DNA of 64,000 bases from Membranihabitans maritimus (GTDB lineage Bacteria; Bacteroidota; Bacteroidia; Chitinophagales; Saprospiraceae), in contig NZ_JAJSLW010000008.1 of assembly GCF_021729145.1 (NCBI RefSeq), forward strand, positions 186,001-250,000. The letters are read 5' to 3'. The position numbers were made by a program, and so were the translations under genes. Shown in pieces: positions 1-9,486 of the stretch (position 1 is the first letter of the stretch; every line of letters starts with the position of its first letter). Under the pieces are notes generated by a model that saw nothing but the letters and a program-made list of their open reading frames with translations, searched no databases and was not told the DNA's origin.

Positions 1-131
1 TACAGGCCCGGATCTTTAATGAGTTTTGGTGAGTTTAGAAATAGGTTTTGATTCTCCTGAGAGATAAGGGTGTTTGTAGGACCTGAGATTATCAGGTAAA
101 TGACCGCACTTATGAAGAGTATTTTTTTCAT
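1..131 (-). CDS. N-terminus of a secreted protein, cut by window edge
   Basis: An open frame runs leftward off the window from an ATG at 131. It gives 43 residues starting MKKILFISAVIYLIISG, a good signal peptide (two lysines, a hydrophobic core, then a polar region with TLISQ). It begins 30 bases after the stop of the SusD gene on the same strand, so it is probably the next gene of that operon. In such loci this position usually holds a surface glycan-binding protein or a glycoside hydrolase or lyase, but too little is present to assign a family. Confidence 0.6.
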   Translation of the reverse strand, partial: MKKILFISAVIYLIISGPTNTLISQENQNLFLNSPKLIKDPGL

Positions 132-161
132 TTTGATGATTTTTCTAATTTATTTAATGTT

Positions 162-1946
162 TTATTGTTCATTAGTAATTTCTGACAGGGGTTCTATGTT
201 GGATTCATAACCCACATATCCTATATTTTGATTGATTCTTCCTCCATTATTGGCATCAATGGCAGATTGAGGAATGGGCCAAAGGACATGGTATGGATTA
301 ATTTTGTATTCAAATTGTTCCCAAATTCTCCCTACATTATAAAATTCATTCTTTTCTATTACCCTATCATACCAATAATTCTTTTCATGAAAATTATTAA
401 GTGAGTAGCCATCAAGATTATTTTCTGCTAATATAAAGGCTATTCTTGTCAGTTCACATTTTCTAGGTTCTTCAATATATAATTCTCTGGCCCGCTCGTC
501 TAAAATATAATTTAAAGTTACGTCTTGTTCCGAAATTAAGGGAGCATGTGCTCGATCTCTCACTTTATTGATATCATCCGCAGCATTGGCCAAATCTCCC
601 TTCCAATAATACGCTTCGGCTCTTAATAAATATGTTTCCGCTAATCGAAAAACATACCAATCGCTATTTCCACCTGTAGGCTTTTGGGGGCTTAATTCAT
701 CTGGAACATTCACTTTGTAATATGGCCACGGATACCAGGCTCTCACTGAATCCTGAGGATTACTATCCGAAAAATCAACAGGTTGTCCAAAATAATCAGA
801 ATCCGGATTATTGATTAATATTTTATCAGTTGAAACCCAATTTGTGTCCTCATCATGCCTCAAATCAGCCCCACAATCTACCCAAATATCAAAATTAGAA
901 TAATTACAAGGTCTAAACATTCCTACCCCTCTGCCAAACTTTAAAATTTGTGGATCCCAGTTTGGGTCAACGCATGCTCTTTTCCCATCAGGATCCTTTA
1001 ACCAACTGGCGTGACTCCACCAAGGTGTATATACTCTCATAGTATGTGTACCACTTGTTTGTGCACCTGGAAACCCAAATTTATCCTGCACGACTAAAAT
1101 CCCTTCCGTGTTTGTTGACGCACTTTTATTCTCTTTCTGATGTAAATCCCAAATAACATTTAATTTTTCATTACTAGAAAAGGCACCAAACCGATCAGTC
1201 ATTAAGGAGTATTTCCCATTATCAATAATCTCTGAAGCCGAATTAACTGCCTGATCAAACTTACTATTCGCTAAATACACCTTGGTAAGTAAATGATTTG
1301 CTGCAGCTCTATTGATTTTACCTGGATCTACATCTTCAGGTAACCATTGAATAGCAAACTCTAGATCCGCCTCAATTTTATTAAGAATCGCATCCCTAGA
1401 ATGGGTCGTAAAATCATTTTTGGGACTGGTATGTTCGATATTAATAAATGGAACATCTCCAAATTGATGTACCAATCGATAATACCAATATGCTCTATGA
1501 AAATAAGCTTCAGATAAAATAGAATTTTTATCTGCCTCAGATTCCCATTCAGGGTTATCTATTCTGGAGATAACAACATTAGCATCACGTATAGGACTCC
1601 AAGCAACTTCCCAGTTTCTATATTCAGTCCATGCACCTACTTGAGTCGGGTTGGAAAATAAATCATGATTAATCACCATGTCTTGTCTTTGTTCTCCTGC
1701 TACGCCAATATCGGAAGAAATAAGTTCAAGTGTTAAAGGCATGGGATTATTACCATAAAAATCTGCGCGAAGATCCTTTCTCAAACTAAGTAAGACGGAT
1801 TCCATTCCCACTTTATTAACATAAATATTCTCGGGCGTATTTATGGACAACGGTTTAGGCTCTAGCCAATCATCCTCGCAACCGGAAAGTAAACAACTAA
1901 GAAAGAAAATAAAGCTATATATGTGTAATGATTTCATTTTATTCAA
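162..1946 (-). CDS. SusD/RagB-family outer-membrane lipoprotein
   Basis: The 594-aa product has a lipoprotein signal with lipobox LLSGC (Cys23), so it should be lipid-anchored at the cell surface. Family hallmarks are the N-terminal segment after the lipid Cys (DDWLEPKPLSINTPE), the TPR-like helical part with SEAYFHRAYWYYRLVHQFGD around residues 145-165, and the C-terminal stretch with RLAETYLLRAEAYYWKGD and DERARELYIEEPRK. SusD proteins bind the incoming glycan and form the lid of the SusC transporter. The gene starts 7 bases after the stop of the upstream SusC gene, a tight co-transcribed pair. The substrate cannot be read from the sequence; the linked D-lyxose-isomerase-like gene hints at an unusual monosaccharide. 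Confidence 0.95.
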   Translation of the reverse strand: MNKMKSLHIYSFIFFLSCLLSGCEDDWLEPKPLSINTPENIYVNKVGMESVLLSLRKDLRADFYGNNPMPLTLELISSDIGVAGEQRQDMVINHDLFSNPTQVGAWTEYRNWEVAWSPIRDANVVISRIDNPEWESEADKNSILSEAYFHRAYWYYRLVHQFGDVPFINIEHTSPKNDFTTHSRDAILNKIEADLEFAIQWLPEDVDPGKINRAAANHLLTKVYLANSKFDQAVNSASEIIDNGKYSLMTDRFGAFSSNEKLNVIWDLHQKENKSASTNTEGILVVQDKFGFPGAQTSGTHTMRVYTPWWSHASWLKDPDGKRACVDPNWDPQILKFGRGVGMFRPCNYSNFDIWVDCGADLRHDEDTNWVSTDKILINNPDSDYFGQPVDFSDSNPQDSVRAWYPWPYYKVNVPDELSPQKPTGGNSDWYVFRLAETYLLRAEAYYWKGDLANAADDINKVRDRAHAPLISEQDVTLNYILDERARELYIEEPRKCELTRIAFILAENNLDGYSLNNFHEKNYWYDRVIEKNEFYNVGRIWEQFEYKINPYHVLWPIPQSAIDANNGGRINQNIGYVGYESNIEPLSEITNEQ

Positions 1947-1953
1947 TTGAAGA

Positions 1954-4900
1954 TTAAAGATTTAAATTTAAGCCCATGCTAAAAATCTTAGGCATCGGCG
2001 ATTCACCAGACTCGGGATCCCAATGATCCCACTTTGTAAGAGTTACAAAATTTCTAAAATTGACAAATACTTTCATATTATTAATGACTGTTCCCTCCAG
2101 GTGATTTGTCAATGAATAGGATAAAGAAACATCCTGAAGCCTTACAAAGGAACTATTTTTCCACACTTTGAAGGGTGCATTTTTTTCTGTATCCAATCTA
2201 GCATATTCAGTTGCAGTATTATTTGGTGTCCAATATGGTACTTTATAAATATTCCTTCGATCAATCCAAGAAGAATTTTCATCAATTGAATTTATTCTAT
2301 AAAAATCGAGGTCTGCTCTTACAAAGAAGGACAAATTAAAATCGTTAAATATTCTCAAATCATTCCGAAATCCCAATCTGTATTGAGGCTTTTTATACCC
2401 TTGAAATACTTTATCATCCAAAGGCTGTAATACACCATCTTCATTTGTATCTTGAAGTTTAAAATCTCCTGGTCTTCTTCCATATAACAGAGCCTCATCC
2501 GATTCTTCTAATTTCCACAACCCCAAAATATTATACTCCCATATTCTATCGATACTTTGTCCGATAAACCAACTATTTGAAATATCATCTGCTTCTCTTT
2601 GCCCAATTACATTTCCATTCTCATCTAATACATCGACTAAATCACCATACAGTTCAGTAATTTTATTTCTATTAGCTGAAAAAACAACACCTGTCTCCCA
2701 TGACAATTTATTTGGTATGTTTAATACTCTCGAATTAAGAATTATTTCAATGCCCTTATTCTGAAGTTCACCTAAGTTAGAAGCGACACTTGAATACCCT
2801 ATAATATCGGGCAAAGTCCTATCTAACAGCAAATCATTTGTTATCATATCGTAATAATCTATGGAACCATACAAATGATCATCAAAGGCACTAAAATCCA
2901 ATCCGAAATTATACGCTTCAGTTCTCTCCCATCTAAGTCCCCTATTGGCCATTGAACTACTATGGACACCTGTTGCCAAGTTATTTCCATATATATATTG
3001 TACAGTTGTTAATTTCGCAAAGGCATCATATCTGCCTATATCTCTATTACCGTTTATTCCCCAAGATGCCCTTACCTTCAAATAATCAAGCCAATTAACA
3101 TTGAAAAATTCCTCTTCTGAAAGTCTCCAAGCAGTAGCAATTGAGGGGAATGCGGCATATGGATTTGCTCCCCCAAAAGCTGAATATCCATCTCTTCTAT
3201 AGGTCAATGTCAACAAGTATTTGTTAAACATAGAATAATTAATACGCCCCATTAAGGCATTTCCGGTACTGTATTCATCATTACTACTCAAAGAAGGGTT
3301 AACCCCTGCAGAAATAGAATGATAGCCTAGCGCATCAGAAGGCGCAAATTGGGAATTAGTCAGTCTGTCGCTCCAATCTTGGTACTTCTCTAAGTTAAAT
3401 AAAAACGTTGCGTCAATTTTATGGTTTTCCATAAATTCCTTATTCCATTTGACAATATTGTCAATCTGCCATTCATAAACTGAGCTATTGTTTCTCTCAC
3501 CATATCCATTGTTTGGTCCACCTCTAGGAGTTTCAATAGGATCGAATAAGTAATTCCTATTCCAAGAGAACCGATTGGTATAAGACGCTTGGTAAGAAAT
3601 ATTAAAAGGTAATTGTACTGTTGCCGAAGTATTGGCAAAGAGTGATTGTACTTTATTGTAGACATCTCTATACTCGTAATAAATAAGAGGGTTGCTTGAA
3701 ACGATTTCTTCGTGGGTAAACCATTCCATTCTACCTTGATCATCGTAAATTTGTCCAAAAGGACTACCTGTAATTGCACTACCTAATGAAGCTGATTGAA
3801 ATCCCTGATTTCTGTCAGCATATTGTGCATTTACAGAAATCTTTAAAAAACTACTGACATCAGCATCCACATTAATTCTACTGCGAACGGTTTTAAACTG
3901 GTCTCCCTTCAAATATCCGTTATTGTTCGTATGTCCTGCTGACCAGAAATATCGAACTTTTGAACTTCCACCGGAGATACTAAAATCATAATCTTGTCTC
4001 AACCCATTTTGAAGTACTTCGTCAAGCCAATTTATGGTTTTTCCTTCATTATAATTTTTCTTCTCCGTCCCTGTCAAAGTCAACCTATTGAGCCACATAT
4101 CTATTGGGTCATCAGAGGGTGTTGCATCAAAATTTTTCCATTCTTCTACAGAAAGATTAGATGGAAGATTATTAGGGTTAGTATAATAATATTCCGGCCT
4201 ATCGCCATATATTAATGAAAACATATTCCCTCTCGCTTCTAAATATTCATCTGGACCCAAAGGCTCCATCACATTCGTTAATCCAACCACACCGAATTTT
4301 GTGGAAAAGTTAATTTGGGGTTTGCCTTCCGCCCCTCTTTTGGTAGTTACAATGATCACTCCTGAAGCTGATCTTGCTCCATATATAGCAGCGGAACTCG
4401 CATCTTTAAGAATATCAATTGAAGCAATATCTGATGGATTGATATCGCTCAGACTTCCATTATAAATTACACCATCCAATACGATAAGTGGATTATTATT
4501 GGCTTTTAGTGAAGTTTGCCCTCTAATTTCCATGCCTCCGCCACCGGCTGCAGATGTACCCTGATTGGAATTAAATCCAGCTACAGTTCCGTTGAGCATT
4601 TCTATAAAATTGGTTGTAGGTTGAGTCTCATATTTAGAAGCATCTAATCTTTGGACAGCACCCGTTAAGTCACTTTTCTTTTGAGTACCATATCCCACTA
4701 CAATGACTTCATCAAGCATTTCGGAATTCGGGATTAATTCAATTGTAAAAATATTGTTATCATTGACTGGGATATCTTGAATCTGATACCCAATGTATGA
4801 AAATTGGAGTATGCCATCAGGATTTACATCTTCCAATTCAAATTTTCCATCAAAATCTGTTGCCGTTCCTTTATCAGTTCCTTTTACTAATACGTTGACA

Positions 4901-5046
4901 CCTATTAGGGCTTCCCCTTCTTGATCTGTAACCGTACCATTAACGGTATTTTGTGAAAAAAGGCTGCTGCTGATCCCTATGACCAGGATTAATGGAATAA
5001 TCAACCTTTTAAACCATTTCCATTTTACTGATTTGTAATCTCCCAT
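1954..5046 (-). CDS. SusC/RagA-family TonB-dependent receptor
   Basis: A 1030-aa outer-membrane importer. After a signal sequence (residues about 14-31, ending LFSQ) comes a carboxypeptidase-regulatory-like beta-sandwich (about 33-112, with GVNVLVKGTDKGTATDFDGK and FSYIGY). A TonB-box-like DEVIVVGYGTQKK is followed by the plug domain (about 125-235, with IRGQTSLKANNNPLIVLDGV and DILKDASSAAIYGARSASG). The rest is the 22-strand barrel ending in an aromatic-rich terminus (SMGLNLNL). There is no STN domain, so FecI/FecR-type signalling is not expected; the divergent AraC-type regulator is the likelier control. It lies 73 bases after the lyxose-isomerase-like gene and 7 bases before its SusD partner. 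Confidence 0.96.
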   Translation of the reverse strand: MGDYKSVKWKWFKRLIIPLILVIGISSSLFSQNTVNGTVTDQEGEALIGVNVLVKGTDKGTATDFDGKFELEDVNPDGILQFSYIGYQIQDIPVNDNNIFTIELIPNSEMLDEVIVVGYGTQKKSDLTGAVQRLDASKYETQPTTNFIEMLNGTVAGFNSNQGTSAAGGGGMEIRGQTSLKANNNPLIVLDGVIYNGSLSDINPSDIASIDILKDASSAAIYGARSASGVIIVTTKRGAEGKPQINFSTKFGVVGLTNVMEPLGPDEYLEARGNMFSLIYGDRPEYYYTNPNNLPSNLSVEEWKNFDATPSDDPIDMWLNRLTLTGTEKKNYNEGKTINWLDEVLQNGLRQDYDFSISGGSSKVRYFWSAGHTNNNGYLKGDQFKTVRSRINVDADVSSFLKISVNAQYADRNQGFQSASLGSAITGSPFGQIYDDQGRMEWFTHEEIVSSNPLIYYEYRDVYNKVQSLFANTSATVQLPFNISYQASYTNRFSWNRNYLFDPIETPRGGPNNGYGERNNSSVYEWQIDNIVKWNKEFMENHKIDATFLFNLEKYQDWSDRLTNSQFAPSDALGYHSISAGVNPSLSSNDEYSTGNALMGRINYSMFNKYLLTLTYRRDGYSAFGGANPYAAFPSIATAWRLSEEEFFNVNWLDYLKVRASWGINGNRDIGRYDAFAKLTTVQYIYGNNLATGVHSSSMANRGLRWERTEAYNFGLDFSAFDDHLYGSIDYYDMITNDLLLDRTLPDIIGYSSVASNLGELQNKGIEIILNSRVLNIPNKLSWETGVVFSANRNKITELYGDLVDVLDENGNVIGQREADDISNSWFIGQSIDRIWEYNILGLWKLEESDEALLYGRRPGDFKLQDTNEDGVLQPLDDKVFQGYKKPQYRLGFRNDLRIFNDFNLSFFVRADLDFYRINSIDENSSWIDRRNIYKVPYWTPNNTATEYARLDTEKNAPFKVWKNSSFVRLQDVSLSYSLTNHLEGTVINNMKVFVNFRNFVTLTKWDHWDPESGESPMPKIFSMGLNLNL

Positions 5047-5119
5047 AGTGTTTTTGATTTTAAATTCGTTGTTTTCAACTTCAAAAAAATTTAATTGTAT
5101 TTATATTTTCTATTGTACT

Positions 5120-5851
5120 TTATTCAGAAGCAGGATATTCATGACACAAATAGTATTTTCTGCTTTCATCTTCATGAATCCTGGGAAATCTTTCTCCGGA
5201 TTCGGTGAGGAAGAAATTGTCATTTTGGTCGTCATTGACGCTTGATATTTCACTGCTGAGTGTATACCGTTTCCCATCATGAGAAATTCCAGTACCTTCT
5301 TCTCCCCAAAATTGATGTATGTACCAAGGGGGGATATTTATACTCCTTCCCGGGATAAGCCGAATAATTTCTCCCGGCTCAATTCGTTTGGTACAACCAT
5401 CTACCTGAACTGTAAATGACTTTTTGCTCGGGAAACCCGATTCATCAGCTTTTGTCAATTGCACAAGAATGTTTCCTCCGGCACGACAGATTATATCTTC
5501 GCGCTTACTCTTGTGATAGTGTGCCGGAGCTCGCTGATTTTCAGGGTCAATTAACAATTTCTCTGCATATTCCTTGGGATAATGTTTGTTGCCTGGTCTT
5601 CCATTTCTTACAGTAAAAAGTACACGTCCAATATTTTCAAAATCCTTACTTCCAAAATCGGTAACATCCCAACCCAACATACATTCCCGGATTTCATCAT
5701 ATTCCTGATCGGCATTTTTCCAATCCAAACATCTCCATTGTGCGAATGGTGGAAGTGGAAACCCTAGCGTATCAATTAAATGGAGCGCGTCGTCGATACT
5801 TTTGTTTATTATTGACCGGGTTAAATTACCGGATTGGTTAACCGTATTCAT
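5120..5851 (-). CDS. D-lyxose isomerase-type cupin (DUF1498 family)
   Basis: The 243-aa protein has no signal peptide and is probably cytoplasmic. It matches the D-lyxose ketol-isomerase family: a short helical N-terminus, then a metal-binding cupin with APAHYHKSKREDI (H111, H113, E118 as likely ligands), a later histidine in PPWYIHQFWGEE (H179), and the family-typical EISSVNDDQNDNFF. These enzymes interconvert D-lyxose with D-xylulose and often D-mannose with D-fructose. It is the first gene of the leftward operon, ahead of SusC and SusD, so it may isomerise the sugar released after import. The ATG at 5851 follows a 220-base divergent promoter region. The family is well supported; the real substrate is inference. 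Confidence 0.85.
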   Translation of the reverse strand: MNTVNQSGNLTRSIINKSIDDALHLIDTLGFPLPPFAQWRCLDWKNADQEYDEIRECMLGWDVTDFGSKDFENIGRVLFTVRNGRPGNKHYPKEYAEKLLIDPENQRAPAHYHKSKREDIICRAGGNILVQLTKADESGFPSKKSFTVQVDGCTKRIEPGEIIRLIPGRSINIPPWYIHQFWGEEGTGISHDGKRYTLSSEISSVNDDQNDNFFLTESGERFPRIHEDESRKYYLCHEYPASE

Positions 5852-5977
5852 ACTAATATATTATTCCAGTATTAAATGATAGAAAGAAAACAATGTAGGT
5901 GTCAAAATATTTAACTAATTAATGCCTTGTTTGTAATCAAAATGTCTAAAAATTTATTTCAATAGCAAATATTAAGC

Positions 5978-6008
5978 TTTTGTTGTTTTAGAAATAACGC
6001 TATATTCG
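5978..6008 (+). promoter_or_regulatory. Candidate Bacteroidota-type promoter of the AraC-type gene
   Basis: TTTTG at 5978-5982 and TATATTCG at 6001-6008 are separated by 18 bases and lie 63 bases before the ATG at 6072. They resemble the Bacteroidota consensus (TTTG, about 19 bases, TAnnTTTG), with one mismatch in the -7 element. The inference rests on spacing and consensus only. Confidence 0.4.
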
Positions 6009-6071
6009 CCATTGATAACACAATATTTTCTAAGTGCAATTATGTTTTGATAAAATAAAACAAGTAGAATT

Positions 6072-6944
6072 ATGAAACCTATTTTAATGCGTCACTGCGA
6101 ACCCAGAAATGAATCATTCAAAGTTTGGAGGAATGGTGATCCGTATATACATAATCCCTGGCACTATCATCCTGAATATGAGATTACCTATATTCATAGA
6201 GGACGAGGCACGTTGTTTATTGGTGATAGGATGGAGAACTACGATCAAAATGATATAATTCTCATTGGACCTAATCTTCCGCATGAACTGCGAAGTGATA
6301 TTCGAAAGAATCCGGACCTCTACTCAGAAAGTATCTCAGCTCATTTTCAACATCATTTTATAGGTGAGTCCTTTTACAATTTACCAGAAGTTACCAAACT
6401 CAATGAACTGCTTGATAAAACAAAAAGAGGTGTACGTGTAACGGACTCTTTTACTCAAAGCTACATTAAGGAAAAGCTTATTATGTTACCAGAAACAACG
6501 GGGTTGAAAAGAATTGTGAAGCTACTTCAAATCCTTGAAAGGATATCGGAATCTCCGGGTCTTATCCCTTTGTCTAGTACCAGTTTTATGCAATCCATTG
6601 ATGCAGATCAGGATCATCGAATTAACTTGGTATATGAGTATGTTATGCAGAATTTTAAAGAATCTATATCCATAGCTGAAGTTGCAGAGCTTATCAATAT
6701 GACCAATACTTCTTTCTGCCGTTTTTTTAAAGAAAGGACTAATAAGTCATTTGTCAATTATTTAAATGAGATCCGGGTAGGCTATGCGTGCAAACTTCTT
6801 TTGGAAGGTGAACTTTCTATATCCCAGATTGCATACCATAGTGGATTCGGTAATGTTTCGTATTTTAATAAGCAGTTTAAAAAAATAAAAGGAACGACAC
6901 CAACAGAGTATTTAGAGGATTTTTTAGAGAAGAATAGTGCGTGA
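6072..6944 (+). CDS. AraC-family transcriptional regulator with cupin sensor domain
   Basis: A 290-aa regulator. The N-terminal half is an AraC-type cupin (WHYHPEYEITYIHRGRGTLF at about 30-50, then DIILIGPNLPHELRSD), which normally senses a sugar. The C-terminal half (about 185-285) holds two helix-turn-helix motifs: ISIAEVAELINMTNTSFCRF with FKERTNKSFVNYL, and LSISQIAYHSGFGNVSYFNK ending in the AraC signature FKKIKGTTPTEYL. It is divergent from the lyxose-isomerase/SusC/SusD operon, with 220 bases between the two starts, and is the natural candidate to control it in response to an intracellular sugar. Confidence 0.93.
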   Translation: MKPILMRHCEPRNESFKVWRNGDPYIHNPWHYHPEYEITYIHRGRGTLFIGDRMENYDQNDIILIGPNLPHELRSDIRKNPDLYSESISAHFQHHFIGESFYNLPEVTKLNELLDKTKRGVRVTDSFTQSYIKEKLIMLPETTGLKRIVKLLQILERISESPGLIPLSSTSFMQSIDADQDHRINLVYEYVMQNFKESISIAEVAELINMTNTSFCRFFKERTNKSFVNYLNEIRVGYACKLLLEGELSISQIAYHSGFGNVSYFNKQFKKIKGTTPTEYLEDFLEKNSA

Positions 6945-7037
6945 TAAGCGAACTTTTGGTCATAAAAATAATTTAACAATTATTAGTGGTTATCTCATCA
7001 ATCGGGTTTGTATTATATTAGTTTTTAATATTGGTGA

Positions 7038-7181
7038 AGCAAAAGAATAGTAATAAAACTTGTGGAAATGGTTCTGGAAGGAAAGGAGGTTGTCATAGAG
7101 AAGCGTATCCATTCCTCTGGTGCGGTTATGGAATTTGAATTTTGGGAAAATAGTGAATGGATAATGATTATTTTAGCATAA
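7038..7181 (+). pseudogene. Short orphan reading frame, possible gene remnant
   Basis: A frame without stops from 7038 to the TAA at 7179-7181 contains protein-like sequence (KEVVIEKRIHSSGAVMEFE, then FWENSEWIM). Its only in-frame ATG is at 7068, giving 37 residues, and no family is recognised. It may be the 3' end of a decayed gene, or chance. It overlaps the upstream alternative start of the following SGNH gene, which supports the downstream start for that gene. Confidence 0.2.
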
Positions 7182-7210
7182 TATATTGTAATATTTTAAA
7201 TTATCCATTT

Positions 7211-8332
7211 ATGAAGTATGTAGTCTCTATTGTTTTCTTTCTCCTCTTTTCCCATTTATTAGTTCAAGCACAGGACTATACCTGGTTCAATCCCGCCGAG
7301 AACTCTTCCTTTCAAATACTTTCACAGGGCTGGAGTACTAATGACCTCAAGAATCCATATGATAGACTGCCTTCTTCTGCTGAGGGAAAAGTGCGGGAAG
7401 CAGTGTGGAATCTTTCACGACATGCAGCAGGTATAACCATCCGTTTCGCTTCAGACGCACCGGGAATTAAAGTGCGATATCAGGTTTCCGGGAATGTACA
7501 AATGCCCCATATGCCTGCGACAGGTGTTAGCGGAGTGGATTTGTATATGAAGAGTAATGAAACAAATGGCCAATTATGGTGTAAAGGCGGATATTCCTTT
7601 AAGGATACAATCGTATATACATTTGATGAATTAAATTCAATATGGAATGCTAAAAACTCACAGAAAGAATACGAATTATACCTACCACTGTATAATCATG
7701 TTGAGTGGATGGAAATCGGTATTCCTGAAGGATATGAAATCAATGCTGTACAACCTGTCAATACGAAACCAGTAGTGGTATATGGAACTTCGATCGCTCA
7801 GGGAGCTTGTGCTTCCCGCCCCGGTATGGCTTGGACATCTATTCTTCAGCGTAAAATTGAACGACCTGTCATCAATTTGGCATTTTCCGGAAATGGCCGG
7901 TTAGAACCGGAATTGATTGATTATATATCGGAGATAGAAGCTTCTGCATATATATTGGATTGTTTGCCCAATCTTACCAGTGAAAAATTATATCCGGAAG
8001 ATGAATTAAAAAAGCGGATCCGCCGATCTGTTAATACATTAAAAGAAAAGCGTCCCAACACTCCTATATTATTAGTACAGCATGCGGGGTATTCAGATGC
8101 TGTGACCCGGAAAAGTAGATATGATACCGTGGAAAGGATTAATGCCGTTTTGAAGGAAATGTATCATACGTTTTTATCGGAAGGGATGAAAGATGTGTTC
8201 TTTCTTTCAAAAGATGAGATAAATATGTGCATGGATTGTACGGTGGACGGGACTCACCAGAATGATCTGGGAATGCAGTTGTACGGAAATGCTTATGGCA
8301 AAAAAGTGAGCGAGATACTGGAAGAGAGATAA
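7211..8332 (+). CDS. Secreted SGNH/GDSL hydrolase with GxDLY N-terminal domain
   Basis: I start the gene at the ATG at 7211, which gives 373 residues with a clear signal peptide (MKYVVSIVFFLLFSHLLVQAQ); the frame is open from 7157, but the extra 18 residues would bury the signal. The N-terminal beta-sandwich carries SGVDLYMK, the GxDLY motif of the domain that precedes this esterase family. The hydrolase domain has block I VVYGTSIAQGACASRPGMAW (Ser nucleophile) and a C-terminal DGTHQNDLGMQLYG providing Asp and His. These proteins are periplasmic or secreted carbohydrate esterases, for example deacetylases of plant or algal glycans. It follows the AraC gene on the same strand and probably serves the same locus. 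Confidence 0.88.
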   Translation: MKYVVSIVFFLLFSHLLVQAQDYTWFNPAENSSFQILSQGWSTNDLKNPYDRLPSSAEGKVREAVWNLSRHAAGITIRFASDAPGIKVRYQVSGNVQMPHMPATGVSGVDLYMKSNETNGQLWCKGGYSFKDTIVYTFDELNSIWNAKNSQKEYELYLPLYNHVEWMEIGIPEGYEINAVQPVNTKPVVVYGTSIAQGACASRPGMAWTSILQRKIERPVINLAFSGNGRLEPELIDYISEIEASAYILDCLPNLTSEKLYPEDELKKRIRRSVNTLKEKRPNTPILLVQHAGYSDAVTRKSRYDTVERINAVLKEMYHTFLSEGMKDVFFLSKDEINMCMDCTVDGTHQNDLGMQLYGNAYGKKVSEILEER

Positions 8333-9486
8333 TTTTTACAGCTCTTGGAAAATTACCAAATTTCGTGAGATTAATGAGCGATATTTAAACGCTTTGTGTT
8401 AATACCAGAATCATTCATGAAATGCAAGAATTATTAGATAGGATGTAGATCCGGAGATTTTTAATGGTAAAACCTATACCCTGTAGATTAAGAATTACAG
8501 TAAAAACGATTTTGGAATATTTGGTAGCAGGAGATTTCGTTGTAATTTTTGTTCGACTTTTTCTCTTATGTAAATGATATGTATCAAATCCAAACACTTT
8601 AAGGCCCTGTAGGACTGTGCCACCACTAAAGCTAGGTTGATTTTCGGTCGACGAAGGAGGCAAGGCCTGCATTTAAGATAAAGCGTTAGGGATTTTCGAA
8701 ACCTAAGACCTTCGAACTCATAAATTAGAAATATTGTTCAATTTATTTTTAATAATAAAAGATACGTGCGAAGGCAATCGACAAAATAGGTGGGAGCAGG
8801 AGCCTGCTATGAGCAAAAGCAATTAATTTGTCTTGAATTTTCATCCCTTTGTTTCAAGACAAAGGGATAAAAAAGGCAGTTGACTTCTTCCGAATCTTGA
8901 TTTGTTACCATCAATTAATTTTGAAAAAGTAATACTCTTTCATTTTCGCCATCTGTCCCTATCTGGACATCTGCGTATCCATCGACGGAAGACACGAAAA
9001 GAAAATGAGAAATAACAATCAATATTTAGATTGTTATGTACTAATTGAACATATTAGTACATACCTCTTAAACATAAAAAACGTATTCTTACAAAGGATA
9101 TAGACTCTTATCATAGACTGATTTTGTAAAATGATTTTGAGGCTCCTAAAATCGTTTCCTTTAAGATGGGAAACAGAATACTCAAAGAAATGCATCTTTT
9201 TTTTTAGATGCTTGGAACACCAATCATTATTTCAGGTTGTCACAAAGCAGGTTGGTCATAGCCCATTCTAACCAAATTGAACTAATAAATTAACACATCA
9301 TTCCCAATGTTTTGGGAGCAAATTTCTGAGAAATCTTTCCCATTTTGGTAGCCATATTTATTTTTTAATGCTGATTATCATTATTTTATACATATATTAA
9401 ATAAAATTATGAATTTTTTTCAATTTTAAGGTGTCCTTTTCTGCTATTTATCCATCTACATGACAAATTAACGATTCGGGATAAGA
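8333..9486. other. 1.15-kb stretch without a convincing gene
   Basis: Neither strand holds a frame with recognisable protein content; the longest, 85 codons on the minus strand at 8415-8672, has no family resemblance. The stretch contains A/T-rich runs, small inverted repeats (8830-8868; GCATCT/AGATGC at 9192-9211) and the 5' region of the FecR gene. It may be a decayed gene or insertion, but no element ends or target duplications were seen. Confidence 0.5.
8830..8868. repeat. Two overlapping, mutually exclusive hairpins
   Basis: GTCTTGAA (8830-8837) is complementary to TTCAAGAC (8853-8860). ATCCCTTTGT (8843-8852) is complementary to ACAAAGGGAT (8859-8868) with TTCAAG as loop. The two stems share 8859-8860 and the second loop, so they cannot coexist. 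No T-run follows the second stem on either strand, so it is not a standard terminator. Confidence 0.5.

Noticed and set aside
8415-8672. 85-codon minus-strand frame in the gene-free region
   Set aside because: No recognisable domain, no convincing start context, and unusual low-complexity content; more likely chance.
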